This document shows, piece after piece, positions 52,663-61,502 of a DNA stretch of 64,000 nucleotides (the first letter of the stretch is position 1; every line of letters begins with the position of its first letter). The position numbers and the translations under genes are program-made. Under the pieces are notes generated by a model that did not search any database, was not told the DNA's origin, and saw only the letters and a list, made by a program, of their open reading frames with translations. Source of the DNA: VRUE01 sp036403515 (GTDB lineage: Bacteria > Actinomycetota > Thermoleophilia > Solirubrobacterales > 70-9); NCBI GenBank assembly GCA_036403515.1, contig DASWQV010000016.1, forward strand, positions 1-64,000, written 5' to 3'.

Positions 52663-53126
52663 CCGCCTGCGGACGATCCGGAAAGGTTCTGATCGTTGCT
52701 TCGCCGGGCGGTCACCTGCTGCAGATGCTTGCCCTCGAGCCCGCCTGGGGTGACATGGCGCGAACCTGGGTCACCCTGCGCTCAACCGACGTCGAGTACC
52801 TGCTCAGGGACGAGAACGTCGTCTACGGCCACGGGCCGACCCCGCGCAACATCGGCAACTTCTTCCGTAACCTGCGCCTGGCGTGGCGGGTCCTGCGCGC
52901 GGAGGATCCAAGCGTGGTCATCTCCACCGGCGCTGGATTGGCGCTGCCCTTCTTCCTCCTCGGTCGCCTGCAGCGCCGTCGCCTTGTCTACGTCGAGTCG
53001 ATCACCAGGGTCGAGAAGCTGGCGATGACGGGCAGGCTGGTCTATCCGCTGGCTTCGGCCTTCTTCGTCCAGTGGGATTCGCTTGCCGAGCTGCCCCGGG
53101 CCCGCTTTCACGGGAGCGTCGCGTGA
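52659..53126 (+). CDS. Alg14-like / PssD-type glycosyltransferase membrane subunit
   Basis: This 155-residue protein matches the N-terminal half of two-part GT28 glycosyltransferases (Alg14 in eukaryotes, PssD in bacteria). Signatures are VLIVASPGGHLLQMLAL, VISTGAGLALPFFLL and LVYVESITRVEKLAMTGRLVYPLAS. Such subunits anchor the catalytic partner at the membrane. The ATG overlaps the deacetylase stop by four bases, and the next gene supplies the partner. Together they would add a sugar, often glucuronate or GlcNAc, to the lipid-linked acceptor. Confidence 0.88.
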   Translation: MTACGRSGKVLIVASPGGHLLQMLALEPAWGDMARTWVTLRSTDVEYLLRDENVVYGHGPTPRNIGNFFRNLRLAWRVLRAEDPSVVISTGAGLALPFFLLGRLQRRRLVYVESITRVEKLAMTGRLVYPLASAFFVQWDSLAELPRARFHGSVA

Positions 53127-53599
53127 TCTTCGCCACGGTGGGTTCGACCCAGATCCCCTTTGAGCGGTTCGTGCGCGCGCTGGAGGCCCTCCCGGGCGAG
53201 CAGCTCGCGGTCCAGCATGGCCCTGTAGGGCCGCCTGCGGGGGCCGCTCGGGCAAACGCGTTCATGCAGTTTCCAGAGCTGATCGAGAGCATTGAGGCTG
53301 CCGATGCCGTCGTCTGCCACGCCGGCGCCGGAAGCATCCTCTGCGCCCTGCGCGCCGGCCATATCCCGGTGGTCGTTCCACGCCTGAAGCGCTACGGCGA
53401 GACCGTCGACGACCATCAGGTCGAGTTCAGCCGGGCCCTTGCCGCCGAGGGAAAGGTGATCGCGGTTGAGGACCTCGATCGTCTGTGCGCGGCGGTCGAA
53501 GCGGCCCCGGCGCGTTGCTCAGCCGCGGAGCGGAAGGGATCGCTGCCGATCCAGGCCGCCGTTCGGCAGGCGTTGCACGCCGCTCCAGCACTCGCCTGA
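53123..53599 (+). CDS. Alg13-like / PssE-type glycosyltransferase catalytic subunit
   Basis: This 158-residue protein is the C-terminal, nucleotide-sugar binding half of the split GT28 enzyme: VIFATVGSTQIPFERFVRALE at the start, and DAVVCHAGAGSILCALRAGHIPVVVPRL near residues 62-89, with DDHQVEF. It pairs with the Alg14-like protein directly upstream. The GTG at 53123 overlaps the previous stop (GTGA). The stop codon lies within a hairpin shared with the convergent aminotransferase. Confidence 0.88.
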   Translation: MIFATVGSTQIPFERFVRALEALPGEQLAVQHGPVGPPAGAARANAFMQFPELIESIEAADAVVCHAGAGSILCALRAGHIPVVVPRLKRYGETVDDHQVEFSRALAAEGKVIAVEDLDRLCAAVEAAPARCSAAERKGSLPIQAAVRQALHAAPALA

Positions 53600-53614
53600 G
53601 CCGCTTCGGCTCAG
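53596..53614. terminator. Convergent hairpin carrying both stop codons
   Basis: CTGAGCCG at 53596-53603 pairs with CGGCTCAG at 53607-53614 around CTT. Its arms are the same as those at 46193-46213. The plus-strand TGA (53597-53599) and minus-strand TGA (53611-53613) sit in opposite arms. A bidirectional terminator is likely. Confidence 0.6.
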
Positions 53615-54714
53615 CCGGCTGCAAGGGCCTCGCGAATCGCTCGTGAGGCCTCGGCCACCTGCTCGTCGCTCAACGCCGGGCCCATCGGCAGGGCCAGCGA
53701 TTCGGCAGCCGCGGAGTCGACGCCCGACAGGGAGACCCGAGCCGGGAACTCGCGCAGCGCTGGCTGGCGGTGAAGGGGAATCGTGTAGTACGCGCGGGCC
53801 CCGACACCGGCGGCCGCCAGCCGCTCAGCCAGCCCGTCTCGCCCGGGGCAGCGAACCACATAGAGGTGGTAGCAGGACTCACTCCCAGCGGTCTCGACGG
53901 GCAGCCGGACCGCATCGCCAAGCCCGTCCTCCGCGTAGGCGGCAGCCACCCGCCGCCGTGACTCCGTCCAGTCGGCCAGGTGGGGAAGCAGTACGCGCAG
54001 CCCGGCCGCCTGCATCTCGTCGAGGCGCGAGTTGTAGCCAACCTCGGTGTGCAGCTCCTTGTCCTCTGAGCCGTGGAAGCGAAGCGTGCGGGCGATAGCG
54101 GCGACCTCCGCGTCGTCGGTGACGATCGCGCCCCCGTCGCCAAAGCCGCCGAGGTTCTTCGAGGGGAAGAAGCTGAAGGTAGCGGCGTCGCCGAGGGCGC
54201 CGGCCATCCTGCCGTCGAGCCTCGCGCCGGCTGCCTGCGCCGCGTCCTCGAGCAGGCGCAGCCCATGCGCCGAGGCGAGCTCGCGCAGCTCTCCCATCGG
54301 CGCTGGATTGCCGTAGAGATGCACCGGCAGCAGTGCCCTGGTGCGAGGGCCGATCAGCGGCTCCGCCGTGGCGGCGGTCATGTCGAAGGTGGCCGGGTCG
54401 ACATCGCAGAGGACCGGCGTCGCTCCCGCGTTGACGACCGCCTCGGCCGTCGCGTAGAAGGTCAGCGCCGGCACCACGACCTCGTCGCCGGGACCCACCC
54501 CGAGGGCGCGCAGGGCAATCGTCAGGGCGTCGGTGCCGTTGGCCACCCCGACGCAGTGACGGACGCCGATGAAGGCGGCGAACTCCGCCTCAAAGGCCTC
54601 GACCTCGGGACCGAGGATGTACTGGCCGGAGCGCAGAACCTCGTTTTGGCGCGCGGCGATCTCCTCGAACAGCGGCTCCAACACCGGCCTGATCGCAAAG
54701 AGCGGAACGCTCAA
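53611..54714 (-). CDS. DegT/DnrJ/EryC1 aminotransferase (WbpE-like)
   Basis: This 367-residue PLP enzyme has VANGTDALTIALRALGVGPGDEVVVP, LLEDAAQAAGARLDGR and the PLP-lysine site FFPSKNLGGFGDGG. The gene's ATG overlaps the stop of the acetyltransferase gene by four bases. This pairing, followed by the WbpI-like and WbpA-like genes elsewhere, resembles the aminotransferase/acetyltransferase step (WbpE then WbpD) that makes a 3-acetamido sugar. Orthology to WbpE is inferred from this context. Confidence 0.88.
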   Translation of the reverse strand: MSVPLFAIRPVLEPLFEEIAARQNEVLRSGQYILGPEVEAFEAEFAAFIGVRHCVGVANGTDALTIALRALGVGPGDEVVVPALTFYATAEAVVNAGATPVLCDVDPATFDMTAATAEPLIGPRTRALLPVHLYGNPAPMGELRELASAHGLRLLEDAAQAAGARLDGRMAGALGDAATFSFFPSKNLGGFGDGGAIVTDDAEVAAIARTLRFHGSEDKELHTEVGYNSRLDEMQAAGLRVLLPHLADWTESRRRVAAAYAEDGLGDAVRLPVETAGSESCYHLYVVRCPGRDGLAERLAAAGVGARAYYTIPLHRQPALREFPARVSLSGVDSAAAESLALPMGPALSDEQVAEASRAIREALAAG

Positions 54715-55277
54715 CGCCAGCGCTCCAGCAGGTCCTCGTCCGGGACCTCGCGGACGCGGCGCGCCGGCACGCCCATGACGACGCTGCGCGGCGCGATGTC
54801 AGCGACCACAACGGCGCCGGCGGCGACGAAGGCCTCCTCGCCGATCTCGATCGCCGGACAGACGACAACGCCGGCGCCGACCCGGCAGGCGCGACGCAGC
54901 AACGGCCCTTCGAGCTGGAACTCATCCGGATGCCGGTCCATCGTGTTGTCGTTGGCGAGCGTCACGCCAGGACCGATGAAGACGTCGTCCTCGACGACCG
55001 TGCCGGCGGAGAGATAGCAACGCGCCTGCACGCTCGCCCGGGCGCCGATCACGACGCCGGGATCGATCGATGAGAGGCTGCCGACGGTGGCTCCGGGCCC
55101 AACCAGCGCACCGTCCCTGATCTGGGCATGGTCGCCTACCCGCGCCCCCGTCCTGATCGTTGCTCCGGCGTGAATCACGACGTGTCCGCCGATCAGCACA
55201 TCGGGCTCGATCGTCACGCCGGCGCCAAGCAGCAGCCCAGGCGCCAGGTCGGAGGGCTGAAGTGCCGTGCCGCTCAC
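54711..55277 (-). CDS. Left-handed beta-helix acyltransferase (WbpD-like)
   Basis: This 188-residue enzyme has hexapeptide repeats throughout (LGAGVTIEPDVLIGGHVVIHAGATIRTGARVG and onwards), ending in the usual VVMGVPARRVRE. These transferases acetylate amino-sugars on nucleotide carriers. A start at GTG 55277 was chosen; the upstream extension to 55556 has no hexapeptide pattern. It is coupled to the aminotransferase at 53611, consistent with acetylation of the new amino group. A candidate catalytic His in the repeat region lies in the IGGHVVIHAG segment. Confidence 0.85.
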   Translation of the reverse strand: MSGTALQPSDLAPGLLLGAGVTIEPDVLIGGHVVIHAGATIRTGARVGDHAQIRDGALVGPGATVGSLSSIDPGVVIGARASVQARCYLSAGTVVEDDVFIGPGVTLANDNTMDRHPDEFQLEGPLLRRACRVGAGVVVCPAIEIGEEAFVAAGAVVVADIAPRSVVMGVPARRVREVPDEDLLERWR

Positions 55278-55377
55278 CGCGCAAACGTCCCGAAATCTCT
55301 CGACCCGTCGATGATCGGGGCATGCTAGCGGTCGCTGGGGGCCAAAAGCTCGAGGTCGGGCAACCCGTTGTCTGTGC

Positions 55378-56241
55378 GTGGACTTGCCTGATCTCTGCAT
55401 AGTCGTGGTGGCCGAACGCGGTGATCCGCGCCTCGGCTCGACCCTTTGCAGCCTGCTGGCCCGAGCGGGCTGGCTCGATCTCGACGTCGTCGTCGTCGAC
55501 AACGGCAACGGCGAGGCGAGCAGGTACGTCGAGGACAACTTCATCGACGTGCGCACGATCCGCTGTGCTGAGCGCGGCGTTGGCTACGCGAGCAATCGCG
55601 CCGTGGAAACCACCAGCGCCCGCTACCTGCTCTTTGCCGACCCCGGGCTGGAAATGTGCGAGGGGAGCCTCAGCTCCCTCGTCGCCCGCGTCGACCGCCG
55701 GCCCGAGGTGGGCCTGGCGGGGGTGCGCCGGCTGCACAGCGATGGCTCGTTGGCTCGTGCCCTGCGGCGCTATCCGCTGGACTGGACCTCGGGCTTGATC
55801 CTCGTCCGCAGGGCCGCGCTCAAAGACAGCGGCTGGTTCGACGAGCGTTTCTTCGCGTTCGCCGAGAAAGCCGATCTCTGCATGCGCCTGCAGCGACGGA
55901 GCTGGGAGGTCATCCACGTGCCCTCGGTGACGGTGCGCTCTTTGCCGCGGCGGCACGAGTCGCGACTGGAGGCACACGCCGCCCACGCCCGGCTCCAGTT
56001 CGCCCGCAAGCACTTTCCCCGCCTGGCAAGCGACTATCGCTGGGCTCTCGCCCTCCGCTACGCCCTTCGCCTCGGGCTCTACTCAATGCTCCCGCGCTAC
56101 GGCAATGGCCGGCGCCGTGGCGCTCGCGCTGCCTTGGCTGCCGTGCTTACCGGACGCCCTCCAGCCTCCTTTGCAGCTGACCAGCCAGGCCTCGCCGGGG
56201 CATCCGACCGGCCCGCCGCGACACCTACACTGCGCAAATGA
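55378..56241 (+). CDS. Glycosyltransferase family 2, rhamnosyltransferase-like
   Basis: This 287-residue protein has the family 2 core: CIVVVAERGDPRLGSTLCSLL, VVVVDNGNGEASRYVE, VGYASNRAVETTSARYLLFAD, and DERFFAFAEKADLCMRLQRR, with an ADPGLE motif at the metal position. It resembles the enzyme at 42056. GTG start at 55378, divergent from the acetyltransferase gene across a 100-bp spacer. The stop overlaps the next ATG by four bases. Confidence 0.85.
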   Translation: MDLPDLCIVVVAERGDPRLGSTLCSLLARAGWLDLDVVVVDNGNGEASRYVEDNFIDVRTIRCAERGVGYASNRAVETTSARYLLFADPGLEMCEGSLSSLVARVDRRPEVGLAGVRRLHSDGSLARALRRYPLDWTSGLILVRRAALKDSGWFDERFFAFAEKADLCMRLQRRSWEVIHVPSVTVRSLPRRHESRLEAHAAHARLQFARKHFPRLASDYRWALALRYALRLGLYSMLPRYGNGRRRGARAALAAVLTGRPPASFAADQPGLAGASDRPAATPTLRK

Positions 56242-57494
56242 AGATCGGGATCGTAGGACTCGGATACGTCGGACTGCCGCTTGCGGTTGCCTTTGCCGAG
56301 GCCGGGCACGAGGTTGTCGGGCTCGACTCGGACCTGCGCAAGGTCGAGGGAATCAACGTCGGCCGCAGCCACATCGAGGACATCTCCGACGCGACTCTCG
56401 CACCGCTCGGCCAGCATCTGCGGGCGAGCGGCAACCAGACCGACCTCGCTTCCTGCGAAGCCGTGATCATCTGCGTGCCAACGCCCCTGACCGGTTCGCG
56501 CGAGCCCGATCTGACCTACCTACTCGACTCGGCGACGGCGCTCTCGCAGGTGTTGCAGCCCGGACAGCTGGTCGTCCTGGAGTCGACCACCTACCCAGGC
56601 ACCACGCGCGAGCGCCTGCTGCCGATCCTCGAGGAGTCCGGCCTCTCCGCCGGTCGGGACTTCCACCTCGCCTTCTCGCCGGAGCGGATCGATCCCGGCC
56701 GCACCGACTACACGGTCAAGACCACCCCGAAGCTGATCGGCGGCATCACGCCGGCCTGCACCGAGCGCGCCCGCGAGCTCTACGGGCTGATCTGCGACGA
56801 GGTCGTCGTCCTCTCCAGCCCGGAGACGGCCGAGCTCTCGAAGCTCCTCGAGAACATCTTCCGCTCAGTCAACATCGCCCTCGTCAACGAGCTTGCCCAG
56901 CTATGCGACCGGCTCGGCATCGACGTCTGGGAGGTCGTCGACGCGGCCTCGACCAAGCCCTTCGGCTTCATGCGCTTCGACCCCGGTCCTGGAATGGGCG
57001 GTCACTGCCTGCCGGTCGATCCCTTCTACCTTGCCTTCAAGGCCCGCGAGCACGACTTCTACCCGGAGTTCATCGAGCTCGCCGGCAAGGTCAACCAGAC
57101 CCAGCCGGCATTCTGCGTCGAGCGGATCGAGCGCGCGCTGAACGACGCCGGCAAGCCAGTCAACGGGTCCAAGATCCTCATCCTCGGGGTCAGCTACAAG
57201 GGCGGCGTCGGCGACATCCGCGAGTCCCCGGCACTGAAGATCGCCAAGAAGCTCGTCGACCTCGGCGGCGATGTCTCCTACCACGACCCACACGTGGCGA
57301 ACTTGACCGATCTCGGCCTCAGCTCGGTCGAGCTCGACGAGGCGCTCAGCACGACCGACCTCGCGGCGATCGTCACCGCCCATCCCAGCGTCGACTACGA
57401 CGAGGTTGTCTCCGCCGCGCCGCTGGTGGTCGACTTTCGCGGCGTCACGCGTCGCATCGCGGCGAAGGACGCCGCGAACTTGGTCAGGCTTTGA
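56238..57494 (+). CDS. UDP-N-acetyl-hexosamine 6-dehydrogenase (WbpA/WecC-like)
   Basis: This 418-residue enzyme oxidises C6 of a nucleotide sugar to a carboxylate with two NAD per turn. Motifs are IGIVGLGYVGLPLAVAFAE, ICVPTPL, ESTTYPGTT, ETAELSKLLENIFRSVNIALVNE and the catalytic-Cys segment GMGGHCLPVDPFYLAFKA, then ILGVSYKGGVGDIRESPA. The NEL and GGHCLPVDP wording fits UDP-GlcNAc or UDP-ManNAc dehydrogenases rather than UDP-glucose dehydrogenases. The ATG overlaps the glycosyltransferase stop by four bases. It would feed the WbpB/E/D/I-like enzymes. Confidence 0.92.
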   Translation: MKIGIVGLGYVGLPLAVAFAEAGHEVVGLDSDLRKVEGINVGRSHIEDISDATLAPLGQHLRASGNQTDLASCEAVIICVPTPLTGSREPDLTYLLDSATALSQVLQPGQLVVLESTTYPGTTRERLLPILEESGLSAGRDFHLAFSPERIDPGRTDYTVKTTPKLIGGITPACTERARELYGLICDEVVVLSSPETAELSKLLENIFRSVNIALVNELAQLCDRLGIDVWEVVDAASTKPFGFMRFDPGPGMGGHCLPVDPFYLAFKAREHDFYPEFIELAGKVNQTQPAFCVERIERALNDAGKPVNGSKILILGVSYKGGVGDIRESPALKIAKKLVDLGGDVSYHDPHVANLTDLGLSSVELDEALSTTDLAAIVTAHPSVDYDEVVSAAPLVVDFRGVTRRIAAKDAANLVRL

Positions 57495-57498
57495 GGGC

Positions 57499-58467
57499 TC
57501 AGGCGACGACCGTCAGCGCGCCAGGCTCGGCCCTCAGCCGCAGCCGTGTCTTCTCGCCGATGTAGTCGCCGTCCACCTGGACCGGGAAGGGGCGGACGAT
57601 GCCGTCCCTGGTCTCCGAAGTAGAGGCAACGGTGGCTTCGGCAACCTGGCTGAACTGCTCGATCTGGCGGTGACGAGCGGCGGGCCGCCGTTCGCTGAAG
57701 AGCCGTGACATCAGCATCGGCATGTCGCGCTGGGCGGCGCGCTTGAGCACCCCGAGGGCGAGCGTGCCGTCGTCGATCTCAACCCCCTCGCAGACCCGCA
57801 CCGGGCGGCTGGCGAAGTAGGTGAAGGGGTCCGAGTTCTGGGCCAGGGCGGTGACCCCCTCGGCGACCTCGCCGGCGCCCGTCTCGACCTGGATCCGCAC
57901 TGGATTGACCAGGTAGGAGCGGTAAAGGGCCGAGATCGCCGCCCAGCTGAAGTAGTAGGGCCCGGCCGCCGACTTCAGCCGCGGGTGAGCGTCGACGCGC
58001 TTGACGACGGTGGCGTCGATCCCTGCCCCGCAGGAGAAGACGAAGTGGCGATCGTCGGCGAGGCCGAGGTCGATCCGGCGCGGCTGCCAGTCGTCGACCA
58101 CCGCCAGCAGATGCTCGGTCGCGTCGACGACGTCGTTGGGAATGCCGAGAGTGCGGCAGACGACGTTGGTCGAGCCACCTGGCAGCACCGAGACCGGCAC
58201 ATCCGTCCCCGCCAAGCCGTTGACGACCTCGTTCAGCGTCCCGTCCCCTCCGAAAGCGACCACCACGTCATAGCCGTGATCGCGAACCTCCCGGCCGATC
58301 TCGGTCGCATGGTTCTGCGCCTCGGTGGACACCGTTTCGACCTCATAGCGCCCCTGCAGCGCGTAGACCACGAGGTTCTTGAGCCGATCGGAGACCGTCG
58401 TCGCATAGGGATTGACGATGATCAGCATCCGCTTCTTGGCGGAGCGACGGCTACCCGGTCGTCTCAT
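57499..58467 (-). CDS. Diacylglycerol kinase family lipid kinase
   Basis: This 322-residue protein has the DAGK catalytic fold: IIVNPYATTVSDRL, VVAFGGDGTLNEVVNGLAG (nucleotide-binding GGDGT), VLPGGSTNVVCRTLGIP and FSCGAGIDATVV, with a C-terminal part ending in VQVDGDYIGE. Substrates in this family range from diacylglycerol to sphingosine and NAD; a lipid substrate is likely. ATG 58467 has GGGGAGG at good spacing. It overlaps the MBL gene by 17 bp, and the pair is co-transcribed. Confidence 0.88.
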   Translation of the reverse strand: MRRPGSRRSAKKRMLIIVNPYATTVSDRLKNLVVYALQGRYEVETVSTEAQNHATEIGREVRDHGYDVVVAFGGDGTLNEVVNGLAGTDVPVSVLPGGSTNVVCRTLGIPNDVVDATEHLLAVVDDWQPRRIDLGLADDRHFVFSCGAGIDATVVKRVDAHPRLKSAAGPYYFSWAAISALYRSYLVNPVRIQVETGAGEVAEGVTALAQNSDPFTYFASRPVRVCEGVEIDDGTLALGVLKRAAQRDMPMLMSRLFSERRPAARHRQIEQFSQVAEATVASTSETRDGIVRPFPVQVDGDYIGEKTRLRLRAEPGALTVVA

Positions 58468-59455
58468 AGCGGATCACCTCCCCGTCGTCGGCTTCGCGCA
58501 CGCGGCCCTCGTTGACGAGCAGGTCGGCGTGGCCGATCACCTCGGAGAGGGTCAGGAAGGCTTGGGTGACGGCGACGTTGCCCCAGATCGCCTGAGCTAT
58601 CTCATAGCCGCTGCGCGGCTGCTCGGCGATCAGCTTGAAGATCTTCTCCTTGCGGCGCTGGTGCTTGGCGATGCGATCGCCGATCAGGGCGACGTGGTCG
58701 GTGACCGGATCGCCGTGGCCGGAGAGGACGATCTCGGCTGGCATTTCGCGTGTCTTCTTCATCGACTCGAGGTAGGTGACCAGCGCTTGCGGGCGCTCGC
58801 TGGAGCCATCGAGCGCCCGCGAGATCAGCGGGTTGGAGGAGATGTGGGCAATCAGGTGATCGGCGGCGATCAGGATCTTGCGCTGCTCGTCCCAGAAGAC
58901 GGTGTCGGAGGGGCTGTGGCCGGGGCGGTGGATCGCCCGCAGGGTGCGGTCCCTGAAGGAGATCTCCTCTCCGTCGGCAAGCGGCTTCGTCACCGTCACC
59001 TGCGAGCCCCAGGCGCGGAAGCTGCGCGAGACGCTGCGCAGAGCCACCGTGACCTCCTCTGGGATGCCGTTGCGGGTCATCAGCTCGACGGCAAAGCGGT
59101 CCTCGGCCTCGGCATCCTCGTCGAAGTTCGCCAGCCGCTCGGCGGCCACTCCTATCGCCGCCACCTTGGCCCCGGAGTGCTCGACGATGATCTCGACCAG
59201 GCCGAGGTGGTCGATGTGTTGGTGGGTGACGATGACGAGCTCGATGTCGTCGATCGAGCGCCCGCGCGCAGCCAGCTGCGATTGCAGCTCGTCGAGCGCC
59301 TTGCCCGAGTTGGGCCCGGTGTCGACCAGGGTCAGCGGCGAATCCTCGATCAGGTAGCAGTTGACCCGCCCGACGGCGAAGGGCGTGGGGATGCGCAGGC
59401 GATGGATTCCGGCCAGGGCCGCCTGCTCGAGCGCCTGCTCGGCAGTCAGGGTCAT
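58451..59455 (-). CDS. MBL-fold metallo-hydrolase with C-terminal winged-helix
   Basis: This 334-residue enzyme has the metallo-beta-lactamase zinc motif TVTHQHIDH-like sequence VTHQHIDHLGL, RPGHSPSDTVF and ILIAADHLIAHIS. A final winged-helix part (IAEQPRSGYEIAQAIWG) is typical of the beta-lactamase-associated subfamily. The substrate may be a thioester or phosphoester. The ATG overlaps the phosphomannomutase stop by four bases. Confidence 0.88.
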   Translation of the reverse strand: MTLTAEQALEQAALAGIHRLRIPTPFAVGRVNCYLIEDSPLTLVDTGPNSGKALDELQSQLAARGRSIDDIELVIVTHQHIDHLGLVEIIVEHSGAKVAAIGVAAERLANFDEDAEAEDRFAVELMTRNGIPEEVTVALRSVSRSFRAWGSQVTVTKPLADGEEISFRDRTLRAIHRPGHSPSDTVFWDEQRKILIAADHLIAHISSNPLISRALDGSSERPQALVTYLESMKKTREMPAEIVLSGHGDPVTDHVALIGDRIAKHQRRKEKIFKLIAEQPRSGYEIAQAIWGNVAVTQAFLTLSEVIGHADLLVNEGRVREADDGEVIRYETTG

Positions 59456-60813
59456 GCCCGGATGAGGCCCAGTACTTCGTCCCGCTTCTGCTCCATGTCC
59501 TCGCGCGAGAGAAGCGACTCGAGATTGAGCCGCAGCAGCGGCTCGGTGTTGGACGGCCGCACGTTGAAGTGCCAGTCCCGGTAGTCGACGGAGATGCCGT
59601 CAAGGGTCGTCTGCTCGCCGTCGGAGTAGCGCTCGGCGATCTCCGCCATCTTCGCCTCTTGATCGTCGACCTCGGAGTTGATCTCGCCGGAGATGAAGTA
59701 GCGCGAGCGGAACTCGGCGATCAGCTCGCCGAGCGAACGGCCGTCGACGGATAGCAGCTCCAGCATCAGCAGCGCCGGAATGGCGCCCGAGTCAGCGCAC
59801 CAGAAGTCGCGGAAGTAGTAGTGGCCGGAGACCTCGCCGCCGAAGACCGCATCCTCCTCGCGCATCCTGCGCTTGAAGAAGGCGTGGCCGACACGGGAGA
59901 GCTCGGAGCGTCCGCCCTCGGCGGCGACCAGGTCGGGGACGGCACGGCTGGAGCGCGGGTCGTAGAGGATCGTCGCGGCGGGGCTCTTCGCCAGGGCGGC
60001 GCGGGCGAGCAGGGCGCAGACGAAGTCGCCGTCGCAGAACTCGCCGCTGGCATCGATGAAGAAACAGCGGTCGGCGTCGCCGTCCCAGGCGATGCCGAGG
60101 TCGGCGCCGGACGAGCGCACGCGGTCGATGATCATCCGCCGGTTCTCCTCCAGCAGCGGGTTCGGCTCGTGGTCCGGGAACTCGCCGTTCGGCTCGAAAT
60201 ACATCTCCTCGAGATCGAGGCCGAGCTGGCTGAGGATCGGACCGACCATCGGCCCCGACATGCCGTTGCCGCCGTCGACCACGACCTTCATCGGCTTCAC
60301 CTTCGCCGGATCGATGAACGAGAGTGCGCTGGCCCGGTACTCGTCCCAGATGTCGACCTCCTCGAAAGAGCCGCCACCCGGAGCCCGGCCGAGGCCAGAC
60401 TCGATCTCGTTGCGGACGTCGCCGATCCCGGCTTCGCCGGAGAGGGGGAGGGCGCCCTCGCGAACCAGCTTCACGCCGGTGTAGGCCTTGGGGTTGTGCG
60501 AGGCGGTGACCATCGCGCCGCCGTCGAGCTGGCGCGAGCCGACCAGGTGGTAGAGCATCTCGGTGGCGACCATGCCGGCGTCGAGCACGGTCGCGCCCTC
60601 GGCGATCAAGCCACGGCGCAGCTCAGCAGCCATCGCCGGGGCGGTCAGGCGCATGTCGCGGCCGAGGCCGACGCGAAGCTCGCCAGGCTGCTTGCCCCGC
60701 AGCCGTGCGAGGACGCGGGCGAAGGCACGGCCGATCGCGTGCGCTGTGCTCTCGTCCATCTCGGTGCCGTAGAGGCCCCGGATGTCATAGGCCTTGAAGA
60801 TTTCAGGATTCAC
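59452..60813 (-). CDS. manB: Phosphomannomutase/phosphoglucomutase
   Basis: This 453-residue phosphohexomutase interconverts hexose-6- and hexose-1-phosphate and supplies sugar nucleotides to the capsule pathway. Motifs seen are FKAYDIRGLYG, the phosphoserine loop AMVTASHNPKAYTGVK, the metal loop IAWDGDADRCFF, GGEVSGHYYF and the C-terminal RPSNTEPLLRLN. The start GTG at 60813 was chosen over 60858 because a GGGAG site lies at good distance and the protein fold begins at NPEIFKAYDIRG. It is first of a three-gene minus-strand operon. Confidence 0.92.
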   Translation of the reverse strand: MNPEIFKAYDIRGLYGTEMDESTAHAIGRAFARVLARLRGKQPGELRVGLGRDMRLTAPAMAAELRRGLIAEGATVLDAGMVATEMLYHLVGSRQLDGGAMVTASHNPKAYTGVKLVREGALPLSGEAGIGDVRNEIESGLGRAPGGGSFEEVDIWDEYRASALSFIDPAKVKPMKVVVDGGNGMSGPMVGPILSQLGLDLEEMYFEPNGEFPDHEPNPLLEENRRMIIDRVRSSGADLGIAWDGDADRCFFIDASGEFCDGDFVCALLARAALAKSPAATILYDPRSSRAVPDLVAAEGGRSELSRVGHAFFKRRMREEDAVFGGEVSGHYYFRDFWCADSGAIPALLMLELLSVDGRSLGELIAEFRSRYFISGEINSEVDDQEAKMAEIAERYSDGEQTTLDGISVDYRDWHFNVRPSNTEPLLRLNLESLLSREDMEQKRDEVLGLIRA

Positions 60814-60904
60814 CTCGTCCGCTCCCGCGCGGGCACGCTCGTGATCACCGGAAGTCACCTTCCCCCGCTCCCGCGTCCGGGGGTAAATGGAAATGCCTTG
60901 GTCG

Positions 60905-61402
60905 TCAAAAGGCTCCCTTGAGGGCGTCGTAGCTCTGCTCGAGGGTCTGCGGCATCACCCTGGTGTCGGCGATCACGGGCATAAAGTTGGTGTCGCCGCC
61001 CCAGCGCGGCACCACGTGCATATGGATGTGGTGCTCGACCCCCGCGCCGGCGACGCGGCCCTGGTTGAAGCCGACGTTGAAGCCGTGTGGGCTGTAGACG
61101 TCCTCGAGCCGGGTCATCGCCCGCTGGGCGAAGCCGATCATCTCCGCCGTGGTTTCCGGCGGCAGCTCCTGGATCCGGCCGATGTGCGCGTATGGGGCGA
61201 TCATCAGGTGACCGTTCGTGTACGGGAAGAGGTTGAGGATCACGAAGCTGTGCTCGCCGCGATGGACGATCAGGGTCGCCTCGTCGTCATCCGCCGCCGG
61301 CTTGGCGCAGAAGATGCACTCCTCCTCGCTGTCCTTCGATGCGTCCTTCACGTAGGCGAGGCGCCAGGGCGCCCAGATGCGGAAATTGGCCACACCTCGC
61401 AT
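60905..61402 (-). CDS. HIT-family hydrolase (Ap4A phosphorylase-like)
   Basis: This 165-residue nucleotide hydrolase or transferase has the C-x-x-C zinc pair (CIFCAK), NLFPYTNGHLMIAPYAHI and the histidine triad VEHHIHMHVVPRWGGDTNFM. The last motif, WGGDTNFMPV, is typical of actinobacterial AP-4-A phosphorylase-like proteins. The ATG at 61402 was chosen; a GTG nine bases later would give almost the same protein. Confidence 0.92.
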   Translation of the reverse strand: MRGVANFRIWAPWRLAYVKDASKDSEEECIFCAKPAADDDEATLIVHRGEHSFVILNLFPYTNGHLMIAPYAHIGRIQELPPETTAEMIGFAQRAMTRLEDVYSPHGFNVGFNQGRVAGAGVEHHIHMHVVPRWGGDTNFMPVIADTRVMPQTLEQSYDALKGAF

Positions 61403-61502
61403 CCTATGTAAGAGCAAGCCGCCTTCGGGCGCGAAGCACGGCTGCACGATCGCCGGGGTGCGATGAGCGCGTCCGTGTTGGGGGCAGGCAGGCGGCGCCC
61501 GG

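Noticed and set aside
55278..55556. N-terminal extension of the acetyltransferase
   Set aside because: It overlaps the divergent glycosyltransferase gene, and hexapeptide repeats begin only after 55277.
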